From an uncultured Marmoricola sp. (lineage in GTDB: Bacteria > Actinomycetota > Actinomycetes > Propionibacteriales > Nocardioidaceae): a stretch of 12,288 nt of DNA. Position numbers and translations under genes: made by a program. Where the stretch lies: contig NZ_CALTZE010000113.1 of the NCBI RefSeq assembly GCF_943913695.1, positions 1-12,288 on the forward strand, given 5' to 3'. Every line of letters starts with the position of its first letter. Within the stretch, counting starts at the first letter, position 1. The notes under the pieces were generated by a model that searched no databases, was not told the origin of the DNA, and saw only the letters and a program-made list of their open reading frames with translations. This document shows, piece after piece, positions 1 through 5,667 of this stretch.

Positions 1-753
1 CTTGGCCCGAGGCCGCCGCGGTGTGGGGGCGGGGGGGGCCGGGATGAGCTGCTTGAGACCGCTCAGCGCCTGGCGGAGATCGCCCTTCGGCCGGGTGAAC
101 GCGCCGTGGCGGTGGGGCGAGGAGAGCGGCCGGACGGCGTCGCGGAGATCGAGTTCTCGGCGCGGGACCTTCACGTCGTCGGCCAGGGCCGTGAGGTAGT
201 CGGCGACCTCAGCCGCAAGACCCGTCCGGCCAGCGGTGGGCGCGTAGTGGAAGTCTGGGTGAGCGAAGAAGACGTGCGCGCGCCCCTGGGCGCCGCCCGA
301 GGGGCGGTGGAGAACCCAGCAGCCACGTCGCGTCAGCCAGTCGGTGATCTCGGCGGCGAGGAAGTTCCCGAACTCGCCGGGCACGTCGACGTCGACCACG
401 CCCACGCCGTCGCGGAGGTGTCCGACCAGGGCCGCAACACGGCCCTTCCCAATGAGCTCGAGCCCGTCGGCCAGCGACGGGACGACGGTCCGGGGGACGG
501 CGGTGTTGCCGGCATCGATCAGCAGCCACTGCGAGGCGTCGGGGTTGAACAGGTGCTCGTCGAGCGCCAGCAGGGTCGGGTCGACACGCCGACCCGCATG
601 AGGGTGTGCGGCATCGCGGCGCGACGCCGGTACAGTGACCGGCAACAAGTGGACAGCCTCCTCTCGGAGCAACCCCGGGTCGATCCCAGTTGGCGCTGGT
701 TCCCGGACTTCACGAAGACGATCAGGTCCTGTTGGCGCAGGGCCTTTCGTCAT
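1..753 (-). CDS. Putative AEP-type primase-polymerase / replication protein, C-terminus off window
   Basis: An open frame of 251 codons runs off the left edge. Its central part shows the archaeo-eukaryotic primase (AEP, prim-pol) motif order. Motif I is the acidic VVDVDVP (residues 119-125). Motif II is SGGAQGRAHVFF (152-163), with the His expected to bind nucleotide. Motif III is the acidic/Arg ELDLRDAVRPLSSPHRHG (200-217), matching the usual acidic-x-R...P.S.H..G signature. The family makes primers or starts replication on plasmids, phages and integrative elements, often fused to a helicase; any such C-terminal domain lies beyond base 1. The first 60 or so residues are unremarkable, and the visible end turns Pro/Arg-rich, like a linker. 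ATG at 753 is the first start after an in-frame stop at 766-768, but it has no close Shine-Dalgarno site. Translation may be coupled to the leader frame that ends 12 nt upstream. The motif reading is mine; the exact role as initiator or primase is inferred. Confidence 0.72.
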   Translation of the reverse strand, partial: MTKGPAPTGPDRLREVREPAPTGIDPGLLREEAVHLLPVTVPASRRDAAHPHAGRRVDPTLLALDEHLFNPDASQWLLIDAGNTAVPRTVVPSLADGLELIGKGRVAALVGHLRDGVGVVDVDVPGEFGNFLAAEITDWLTRRGCWVLHRPSGGAQGRAHVFFAHPDFHYAPTAGRTGLAAEVADYLTALADDVKVPRRELDLRDAVRPLSSPHRHGAFTRPKGDLRQALSGLKQLIPAPPAPTPRRPRAK

Positions 754-765
754 TTCTGGGGCGAC

Positions 766-1008
766 TCAACTCCGCAGCCGGCGGCGTCCACCTCCCTCCG
801 CGATCGCTGGAGCAACGCGGTGGCACTGTCGGGTTAGGACCCCAGGTCGCGACTGCGTCGCGCGATGTGTGGAGGAGGCAGCCCAGCTGGTGGACGTGCG
901 GGGGGCCGGCGGCAGGGCGCGGGTGAACCCGAGATCGCCTTTTGGCGCGGCCGTTTCGCGTGCAAGATCCGACTTGTTGTCGGCGCGCGGTGTTACCGTG
1001 GGGAGCAC
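766..1008 (-). CDS. Possible 80-codon leader frame coupled to the replication gene
   Basis: A GTG-initiated frame of 80 codons fills much of the leader between the repressor and the primase-like gene. It has a near-ideal ribosome site (AGGAGG at 1021-1016, 7 nt before the GTG) and stops 12 nt before the ATG of the replication gene, which has no good site of its own. The translation is low-complexity (Arg, Ala, Pro, Thr, Ser) with no domain I recognise, and its third-position GC is visibly lower than in neighbouring genes. It may therefore be translated only to deliver ribosomes to the downstream start, as leader peptides of several plasmid rep genes do. It could also be non-coding, with the AGGAGG fortuitous. 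No homolog is recognised. Confidence 0.33.
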   Translation of the reverse strand: MLPTVTPRADNKSDLARETAAPKGDLGFTRALPPAPRTSTSWAASSTHRATQSRPGVLTRQCHRVAPAIAEGGGRRRLRS

Positions 1009-1124
1009 GAAGCACCCTCCTGTCGAGGTCTGGCACCCATCACGTCATCTCCGGCAAAGAGCTGAGTTGGGTCTCTGCTTCTCCGAAGGGCGGCCGTTGG
1101 CGCGGTCGCCCTTCAAGCTTTTTC
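1006..1124 (+). ncRNA. Candidate antisense RNA in the replication leader
   Basis: This inferred short plus-strand transcript ends at a clear intrinsic terminator (1085-1123). A weak promoter lies just upstream: TTGTTG at 974-979, a short 14-nt gap, and TACCGT at 994-999. The -35 falls within the hairpin CCGAC-TTGTT-GTCGG (969-983). The predicted 5' end would lie over the GTG (1008-1006) of the leader frame, and the RNA would include CCTCCT (1016-1021), the complement of that frame's ribosome site. The minus-strand mRNA running from the repressor to the replication gene is its natural target. This is the geometry of counter-transcribed RNAs controlling plasmid rep genes. No plus-strand gene exists here to explain the terminator. 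The promoter call is weak and the RNA is not demonstrated. Confidence 0.35.
1085..1123 (+). terminator. Rho-independent terminator (plus-strand sense)
   Basis: A perfect 8-bp stem GAAGGGCG (1085-1092) / CGCCCTTC (1107-1114), with a 14-nt GC-rich loop that can pair further, is followed by AAGCTTTTT (1115-1123). The T-run lies on the plus strand, so it ends rightward transcription. Read on the minus strand the stem is followed by GGAGAAGC, so it is not a good terminator for the repressor gene ending at 1143. It is the clearest intrinsic terminator I see in the window. Confidence 0.7.
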
Positions 1125-1142
1125 GGGTCCTGCCCGAATCGG

Positions 1143-1559
1143 CTAGACGGCGATGTCGAGCCTCCCTTGTCCCTGTGCGATGTAGTCGAGCATCTCGACC
1201 ATGTCGTAGGCTTCCAGGCCGTCCCCAAGGAGGAACTCCAGCACGTCCTGGTAGGTGCGGGCGTTGGTCTGTGCCAGGTCGAAGATCTTCTCGGCCTGCG
1301 CCATCGGCAGCTGGAACTTGACCGCCCGACGCTCGCCCTTGTGACCGACGAAGTCGGCCAGCGAAGCCAGGAGCTCTTCTCGGGGCCGCGCTGCTAGCGC
1401 ATCGGTGGCGACGACCTCGACGACTTCGACATAGGTCCGCTCGTTGATCTGCGAGAGAAGATGAATCTTGTCCACCATGTCCGGAGACAGCTTCACGAGG
1501 AATGCGTGGCGCTCGCCCTTGTGGGGTCGTCCGGCCTTCCGTGCCCGTGTCGTCTGCAT
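1143..1559 (-). CDS. Tandem ribbon-helix-helix-like repressor, probable copy-control regulator
   Basis: This 138-residue protein is built from an internal duplication. Residues 13-54 and 73-114 align without gaps at an offset of 60, and I count 18 of 42 positions identical. Both copies start HKGER and carry a short beta-like strand (HAFLVKL; RAVKFQL), a helix, an N-x-R-T-Y turn and a second helix. This is the strand-helix-helix pattern of ribbon-helix-helix (CopG/Arc/MetJ) domains, which bind DNA as dimers. Two copies in one chain could act as a covalent dimer. The N-terminus is basic (RARKAGRPHKGER). I chose ATG 1559, with AGGA about 9 nt upstream, over a frame extension to 1664 because the extension is Arg/His-rich and covers the two palindromes. 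Position upstream of the primase-like gene suggests repression of itself and of replication (inference). The fold assignment rests on pattern alone. Confidence 0.7.
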   Translation of the reverse strand: MQTTRARKAGRPHKGERHAFLVKLSPDMVDKIHLLSQINERTYVEVVEVVATDALAARPREELLASLADFVGHKGERRAVKFQLPMAQAEKIFDLAQTNARTYQDVLEFLLGDGLEAYDMVEMLDYIAQGQGRLDIAV

Positions 1560-1582
1560 GACTGCGATCCTGCCGTAGCGGC

Positions 1583-1596
1583 CGTTTCTGGAAACG
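1583..1596. promoter_or_regulatory. Inverted repeat CGTTTC-tg-GAAACG, candidate repressor operator
   Basis: Perfect 6-bp arms flank a 2-bp centre, 24 bp upstream of the repressor ATG at 1559. On the minus strand a TTGTCG hexamer and a weak TACGGC hexamer (1577-1572) with a 17-bp gap bracket this repeat, so a bound protein would block that promoter. It shares the TTTC-NN-GAAA core with the neighbouring palindrome at 1611. The repeat is seen; the promoter and operator roles are inferred. Confidence 0.5.
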
Positions 1597-1610
1597 ACAA
1601 CACGCCGGTG

Positions 1611-1626
1611 GCATTTCCGGAAATGC
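1611..1626. promoter_or_regulatory. Perfect 16-bp palindrome GCATTTCCGGAAATGC, candidate operator
   Basis: This is an uninterrupted 16-bp palindrome 52 bp upstream of the repressor start. It is centred about 29 bp from the centre of the repeat at 1583-1596, close to three helical turns. Both sites contain TTTC-NN-GAAA, so the same protein could bind both on one DNA face. The natural candidate is the tandem ribbon-helix-helix-like protein encoded immediately downstream. Confidence 0.55.
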
Positions 1627-1673
1627 CGCGCATGCCCCCCCCACAGCCGGTGTCGGGTCGCCATCCGGTGGAA

Positions 1674-3194
1674 TCACCGGCGCGGGCCGGGAGCTGACCG
1701 GTCGAGCTCGACGGGCCTCTCCTCGGGCATCCGGCCGCGGTCCCGGTCCGGCATCGAACCTGCTGACGCAGCGTCGCGTTGGTGCAGTGTGGCGACGGCG
1801 GACGCCGTGCTGGTGGCCTCGATCGTGGCGTCACTGGCGGCCCGCAGGGTCTCTGCGACGGGCGGGGGGAGTGGGACCATCCGCTTGGCCAGGATGTCGG
1901 CGGGGGAGACCCACACGACGTCGCCCTCGGCCGGCGGGCTGGCCAGCCCGGATTCCACGTCGTTGTGCGCCCGGCGGGAGAGAGCACGCGCGGGCCCCGT
2001 CAGGTTGGGGGTGTCGGCCTTCTCGGCGACGACGTGCGCGAGCTCGGAGCCAGCCTCGATCGCGCGGAGGGTCGCCACGGTGGCCTGGGGGAGCCCGGGC
2101 CGGGTGGCGATGACCTCTGGTGTCGCCAGCGTGGTGGTGTCGTGGGTGATCTGGCGGTAGGCGGCTCGGACTTCCGCGGCTGCGCGGGCCAGGGGCTCCT
2201 CGAGGCGGGCGCCTGGGGGAGCGAGGTCGCCCCAGCGGCTGGCCAGGTTGCTCCAGGATCGGCCTGCGTCGGCGATCGCGGGGACCAGCCGCTCCGAGGG
2301 CTTGAGGACGCCGGCGGTGGCGGCCGCGTCGACGAGGACCATGCTGGCGCCGGCGATGAGTCCTTGGGTGCGGGTGATGAGCAGGATGTTGGCCGGCGCG
2401 AGGTCGCGGGCCAGGGCACGGTGGGACTGGATGTCCCAGTTGGCGAGCGCCTGGGCCAGTCGACCCGGGTCGTCGACGGGCCGGATGGCCTCGCCGGTGA
2501 GGTCGTGGGGGAACCGGTCGGTCAGGTAGCTGCGGGCGGTGTTCTCGCACGCGGACATCCGGTCGACCCAGACCCCGGTGGGTGCCACCGCGTAGGGGGA
2601 GTGGTGCTGGGCCAGTTGGACGCGGCGGCCTGACTCGCGGGCGTCGGTGACGCGGTCGCGGCCGTTGTCGTGCAGGGCGACGTTGACGGCGTGGGCGGTC
2701 AGGTAGAGGCCGTGCATGATCCTGGTGCGGGCCGCCTCGATGTCGCGGTGGGCCTCGGTCTGCTCGTGGGGGATCTCCGCGCCGTAGCGGCGGACCAGGG
2801 CGGCGGCGTTGAGGAGGGTCTGGGTCATCTGGTCGACGCGGGGGTTGGTCGGGCCCTGACCTGGCCAGGCCTTCCGGCCGGACAGGCTGGACTCGATGGT
2901 CGCGGCCTGGGCGGAGAGGCGGGTGATGGGGCGGTCGCGCTCGTCGACGCCTGGTCGCCGGCCGGGCAGGGAGGCCCACAGGTCCTCCGCGGCCGCGACC
3001 ATGGTCGGCCAGCTGCGCAGCAGGGTGCCGGCGTCGTCGCCTCCGACGTCCATGAGCAGCTGGCGGGCCAGGTAGTCGACGTCGAAGAGCATCTCGCCGA
3101 CGCTGCGCACGTCGCGCGAGGTCATCGGGATCTGGTCGACGTCGAAGAGTTCCTCGTCGATGTCGGCGTACGCGGGGCGCAGGTCAGTAGCCAA
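1674..3194 (-). CDS. Uncharacterised 506-residue helical protein
   Basis: No domain is recognised. The protein is soluble-looking and almost entirely alpha-helical, rich in Ala, Arg, Asp and Leu, with no signal peptide, membrane segment or Cys cluster. The first 60 residues are acidic and contain a repeated FDVD motif (DEELFDVDQ and EMLFDVDYL). The last 40 residues are Pro/Arg/Glu-rich and probably disordered. It starts with TTG at 3194, inside the end of the preceding gene (11-nt overlap), with GGGAAG about 9 nt upstream. An internal ATG at codon 24 is the alternative start. It forms a two-gene unit with the 122-residue protein upstream, behind a DnaA box and a copy of the 36-bp element. Size and context suggest a structural or scaffold role on a mobile element, but there is no direct evidence. 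Confidence 0.75.
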   Translation of the reverse strand: MATDLRPAYADIDEELFDVDQIPMTSRDVRSVGEMLFDVDYLARQLLMDVGGDDAGTLLRSWPTMVAAAEDLWASLPGRRPGVDERDRPITRLSAQAATIESSLSGRKAWPGQGPTNPRVDQMTQTLLNAAALVRRYGAEIPHEQTEAHRDIEAARTRIMHGLYLTAHAVNVALHDNGRDRVTDARESGRRVQLAQHHSPYAVAPTGVWVDRMSACENTARSYLTDRFPHDLTGEAIRPVDDPGRLAQALANWDIQSHRALARDLAPANILLITRTQGLIAGASMVLVDAAATAGVLKPSERLVPAIADAGRSWSNLASRWGDLAPPGARLEEPLARAAAEVRAAYRQITHDTTTLATPEVIATRPGLPQATVATLRAIEAGSELAHVVAEKADTPNLTGPARALSRRAHNDVESGLASPPAEGDVVWVSPADILAKRMVPLPPPVAETLRAASDATIEATSTASAVATLHQRDAASAGSMPDRDRGRMPEERPVELDRSAPGPRR

Positions 3195-3552
3195 GGCCGC
3201 GGGCTTCCCGGATGAGGTCGCACAGGTCGATGACCAGCTGCGAGCCGTGGACCAGGTCCGGCTGGTGCAGCGGCAGTGGGCGGGTCAGCTCCTCGGCCTC
3301 GGTGAGCAGCTGCAGCGGGGTGCGCTCCTCGAGGTCGGCGAGCAGGTCGTCGTCCTCGGGCAGCTCGTAGTCGTCGGGCAGCAGGGCGCTGGCCCGGGAG
3401 TGGGCGAGGTAGACACCCAGCCCGAGGTCGTGGAGCGGGGAGTCGGGGGCGGCCGCGTCAGCGTCGGTCCACACCTGGGTAGCGGCCTGGTGCAGCAGCC
3501 GGGCGATCGAGCCGAGGCGGTCCCAGGTGCCGTCAGCGTTGAGGGTGTCCAC
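3184..3552 (-). CDS. Small acidic uncharacterised protein, first gene of a two-gene unit
   Basis: This 122-residue acidic, mostly helical protein has an Asp/Glu-rich stretch (LPDDYELPEDDDLLADLEE) at about residues 67-85. No domain is recognised. The start is GTG 3552 because GAAAGGAA lies 5 nt upstream. The frame can be extended to 3669, but the added residues are Pro/Arg-rich and would cover the DnaA box. Its last codons overlap the TTG start of the 506-residue gene, so the two are likely translated together. Upstream lie, in order, a DnaA box (79 nt from the GTG) and a 36-bp conserved element (128 nt). Confidence 0.75.
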   Translation of the reverse strand: MDTLNADGTWDRLGSIARLLHQAATQVWTDADAAAPDSPLHDLGLGVYLAHSRASALLPDDYELPEDDDLLADLEERTPLQLLTEAEELTRPLPLHQPDLVHGSQLVIDLCDLIREARGLGY

Positions 3553-3631
3553 GGGCGTTCCTTTCGGTTGGAGGTCGGTCTGGCCCATGAACCCACGTCC
3601 CGGCCGCGGCGCGCTGCGCCGAGCGGCGGGC

Positions 3632-3640
3632 TGTGGATAA
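3632..3640 (-). promoter_or_regulatory. Perfect DnaA box TTATCCACA
   Basis: The minus strand reads TTATCCACA, an exact match to the classical DnaA box. It sits in the intergenic region between divergent genes starting at 3552 (minus) and 3770 (plus), with 79 nt between box and GTG. The surrounding 16 bases (gcgggctgtggataac, plus strand, 3626-3641) recur identically at 8596-8611, again 79 nt from a minus-strand GTG. A single box is not an origin, so regulatory binding is more likely. Confidence 0.7.
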
Positions 3641-3680
3641 CTCGGGGTGCTGTCGGCACTTGGGCACAAACTGGTCTCGT

Positions 3681-3716
3681 TCGCCTATGTCGTCCGGCGG
3701 GTGTCGGACGATCACC
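3681..3716 (-). repeat. 36-bp conserved intergenic element, copy 1
   Basis: On the minus strand this reads GGTGATC, 20 nt, then CATAGGCGA. The same pattern with identical 20-nt spacing occurs at 5131, 8052 and 9364. GATC is followed by GTCCG, fitting the shared GATCGYYCGR. It is 128 nt upstream of the GTG at 3552, the longest distance of the four, and also lies 53 nt upstream of the divergent gene at 3770. It could be a promoter or an operator. Confidence 0.6.
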
Positions 3717-3769
3717 GCGAGCAAAGTCAAGAGATCCGCACTAGTGCTGGAAGATGGAGGAGGGTCGAG

Positions 3770-4636
3770 ATGAGGTTCCCGATGACCGTGCTGAGGGTGG
3801 TGACGCTGGGGCCGGCGCTGCTGGTGAGCTTCGTCCTCACCGTGGTGGTGTGCGCCCTGCTCCCGCCGGCGCTTGGCCTGGTGGTGTTCATGGCTGCGGG
3901 CGGCCTGCTGGTCGCGCTCGCGCTCGGGCAGCTGCAGGAGCCGGCGATCGCCGCGCTGACCAGGTCGCGGCCGGCGACCGAGGCCGAGTACGGCGTGCTG
4001 GCGCCGGTGCTGGTCGAGCTGGGCGGCCGCGGCGTCGACGTCGGCGCGCTGTTCGTAGGCCGTGTGCAGCGGCCGAGCACCCCGGTGGCGGTGGCGATCG
4101 GCCGGCGTACCGTGGTGGTCAGTCCCGGGCTGGTCGAGGCGACGTACCGCGGCGGCGTGACTGCCGCGGAGGCGGCCGCCGCGGTGGCTCATGCTGTCGG
4201 TCGACATCAGGCGCTCCGGCCGAGGCTGGAGCTGGCTGTGCTCGCGGCGACGACGCCGTGGCGGGTGATGGTGGCGACGTTCCGCGGCGCGGGCCGGGCG
4301 TTCGCCTGGCTTCCGTTCATGCGGCTGGCCTGGACGCTGCGGGGCGTCGTGGGGGTCATCTGCGTGGTGCAGTCGCTCGCCGAGGGCCGGGCCGTGCCTG
4401 GGCTTCTCGGCGGTGCGGTCATCGCGCTGACCTACCTGGTGCCGGCGGCCGGCCGGCGGATCGAGTTCCGCATCGAGGCCGAGGCAGACCGGTTCGTGCT
4501 CGCGCTCGGCCTCGGTCCCGTGCTGGCGGGCCTGCTGCGGCGCTTCGGGCACCCGATGACGCTCGAGCGGATGCGGCAGCTGGAGGCGCCCGCCGAGCAG
4601 CCTCAGCGGCCGCGGCTGCACCTGGTGCACGGCTGA
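3770..4636 (+). CDS. M48-like membrane protein with degenerate zinc motif (pseudopeptidase)
   Basis: The protein has 288 residues. Two hydrophobic segments near the N-terminus (about 8-32 and 34-53) and another hydrophobic region at 192-226 indicate a membrane protein. The middle resembles the HtpX/M48 metallopeptidase core: a strand region VAIGRRTVVVSPGLVEA (107-123), a helix where HExxH should sit, and EAEADRF (236-242), like the downstream Glu-x3-Asp helix that supplies the third zinc ligand. The expected HExxH reads HAVGRH (141-146). The catalytic Glu is replaced by Ala and the second His is shifted by one, so hydrolysis is unlikely. The start is ATG 3770, preceded by GGAGGAGGG at 5 nt. 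A perfect 10-bp palindrome GCACTAGTGC (3738-3747) lies just upstream. It is one of only two complete rightward genes here, divergent from the gene at 3552 and convergent with the one ending at 4677. The family call is moderate; a non-peptidase role is inferred. Confidence 0.7.
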   Translation: MRFPMTVLRVVTLGPALLVSFVLTVVVCALLPPALGLVVFMAAGGLLVALALGQLQEPAIAALTRSRPATEAEYGVLAPVLVELGGRGVDVGALFVGRVQRPSTPVAVAIGRRTVVVSPGLVEATYRGGVTAAEAAAAVAHAVGRHQALRPRLELAVLAATTPWRVMVATFRGAGRAFAWLPFMRLAWTLRGVVGVICVVQSLAEGRAVPGLLGGAVIALTYLVPAAGRRIEFRIEAEADRFVLALGLGPVLAGLLRRFGHPMTLERMRQLEAPAEQPQRPRLHLVHG

Positions 4637-4676
4637 GGCTGTTCGCTGGCGGGGTCTCGCGGCGGACGGACGTGGG

Positions 4677-4838
4677 CTACTCGTCGTCGGCGAAGCCGGA
4701 CGTGGAGTGATGCACGCAGCCGCGGCCGTCGCCCTCGTGCGGCTTGTGGTTCATGCACGGCAGCGAACCCAGCTTGTGCGAGCAGTCGACCCAGCGGACG
4801 GTCGAGGGGCCGGTGGTCGGTGCGAGTGCGGTAGCCAT
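4677..4838 (-). CDS. 53-residue Cys/His-rich protein, possible zinc-binding
   Basis: This small gene encodes 53 residues with a dense metal-ligand pattern: C19, H21, C28, H31, H34, C41, H43 and H44, within VDCSHKLGSLPCMNHKPHEG and the following GDGRGCVHHS. A zinc-binding fold is plausible, but no named family is recognised. ATG 4838 has an excellent ribosome site (AGGAGG, 5 nt upstream) that overlaps the TAG stop of the previous gene, so the two are translationally linked. It ends the two-gene unit controlled by the 36-bp element at 5131 and is convergent with the M48-like gene, with a 40-nt gap holding no clear terminator. Confidence 0.72.
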   Translation of the reverse strand: MATALAPTTGPSTVRWVDCSHKLGSLPCMNHKPHEGDGRGCVHHSTSGFADDE

Positions 4839-4847
4839 CGCAGCCTC

Positions 4848-5078
4848 CTACCGGCGCGGGCCGCGGCGGCGGCCGAGCTGGGGCCGCTGGTAGGCGGCGG
4901 TGTCGGTGTGGTCGTGCTGGCGGCCGGACCGGTGAACCTGCGCGATCTCGGCGTCGGGGGAGGGACCGGTGTCGGCGGCCGCGGCCTGGGCGGCTGCCTC
5001 CTCGCTGGCCCTGATCTCCTCGGCGCGCTGTCGTGCCTCTTCCTCGAGCGCGGCTTCCTCGCGAGCTGCGTCACTCAT
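4848..5078 (-). CDS. 76-residue charged helical protein
   Basis: The first 45 residues form a continuous, highly charged Ala/Glu/Arg helix (from SDAAREEAALEEEARQ onward) of coiled-coil type. The rest is His/Asp/Arg-rich and ends in a basic tail (GRRRGPRR), a possible nucleic-acid contact. No family is recognised. The start is ATG 5078 with GGGAG 5 nt upstream; another in-frame ATG at 5090 overlaps that site and is less likely. It is the first gene of a two-gene unit 52 nt downstream of the 36-bp element at 5131-5166. Confidence 0.7.
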   Translation of the reverse strand: MSDAAREEAALEEEARQRAEEIRASEEAAAQAAAADTGPSPDAEIAQVHRSGRQHDHTDTAAYQRPQLGRRRGPRR

Positions 5079-5130
5079 GTGAACTCCCATGGATCCCGTG
5101 GACCGGCACCGGCTGCGCCGGTCCTCCTGG

Positions 5131-5166
5131 TCACCTATGTGCGTGGCGAGGGTCCGGGCGATCACC
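5131..5166 (-). repeat. 36-bp conserved intergenic element, copy 2
   Basis: On the minus strand this is GGTGATC, 20 nt, CATAGGTGA. It is followed by CCAGGA, which copy 9364 shares, so TAGGTGACCAGGA is common to both. It lies between the stop at 5203 and the ATG at 5078, so it probably starts a new transcript for the 76- and 53-residue proteins. Confidence 0.65.
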
Positions 5167-5202
5167 GCGGCCGAAGTCCTTGGAAGGCGTGTTGCCCCGG
5201 GT

Positions 5203-5652
5203 TCAGGCGGGCTGGGCCAGCAGCGTGGCGCCCAGCAGCTGCGCCGTGTGCTCGAGGACGGTGGGGGAACCAGTCGAGTCCGGGCGGTCGCAGCACGGAT
5301 GGGTGTCGTAGCCCTCGTCGACGACGATGCGGTGCAGCTGGCCACCGCAGGTGCGACAGCGTCGACCGGCGTGGGTGGGGCACTGCTCGGCCGCCACGGC
5401 GCAGGGAAGGCATGCCGCGGCCGGCGGGGGAGTGACCTGGTGGTCGCGGTCCCAGTCGCGCCGCTGGCGCAGCAGCGTGGCGGTCTGTTGCCACAGCGCG
5501 TGCTCGAGGTGGGCCGGCGCAGGCTGGCCGATCGCCTGGTCGACGGCCGTCTTGAGCAGCTGGTCACCGTAGGTGAGGATCCGCTCGTCGACGCCGCGGC
5601 CGTAGCACCAGCGGGCCAGTGTCTTGGCGGCTGTCATCAGCTGCTCGTCCAT
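5203..5652 (-). CDS. Cys-rich protein with zinc-ribbon-like region
   Basis: The protein has 149 residues. The N-terminal 70 are helical. The C-terminal half holds CLPC (81-84), CPTH (91-94), CRTC (99-102), H118 and CC (120-121), consistent with one or two zinc-binding knuckles around the strand-like segment GGQLHRIVVDEG. I cannot name a family. ATG 5652 follows the thermonuclease stop by 15 nt and has GGGAGAGGG 6 nt upstream. This is the last gene of the five-gene operon that begins at 8016. A DNA- or RNA-binding accessory role is possible but not shown. Confidence 0.75.
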   Translation of the reverse strand: MDEQLMTAAKTLARWCYGRGVDERILTYGDQLLKTAVDQAIGQPAPAHLEHALWQQTATLLRQRRDWDRDHQVTPPPAAACLPCAVAAEQCPTHAGRRCRTCGGQLHRIVVDEGYDTHPCCDRPDSTGSPTVLEHTAQLLGATLLAQPA

Positions 5653-5667
5653 GGGCGGCCCTCTCCC

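Noticed and set aside
106..837. Long rightward open frame over the left end
   Set aside because: It is the antisense of the primase-like gene. Only the minus-strand reading shows coherent motifs (DVD, SGG..GRAH, ELDLR).
1779..2633. Rightward open frame of 284 codons
   Set aside because: Gly/Asp/Val-rich translation typical of the complement of a GC-rich gene; it lies wholly inside the 506-residue minus-strand gene.
1831..2979. Second minus-strand open frame of 382 codons
   Set aside because: Arg/Pro-rich frame-shifted reading of the 506-residue gene, with no plausible protein character.
4190..4208. Active metallopeptidase site in the M48-like protein
   Set aside because: The motif reads HAVGRH; the catalytic Glu is missing and the second His is displaced.
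3533..4630. Minus-strand open frame of 365 codons opposite the M48-like gene
   Set aside because: His/Gln/Arg-rich composition and no ribosome site. The plus-strand reading has membrane segments, a family-like core and GGAGGAGGG before its ATG.
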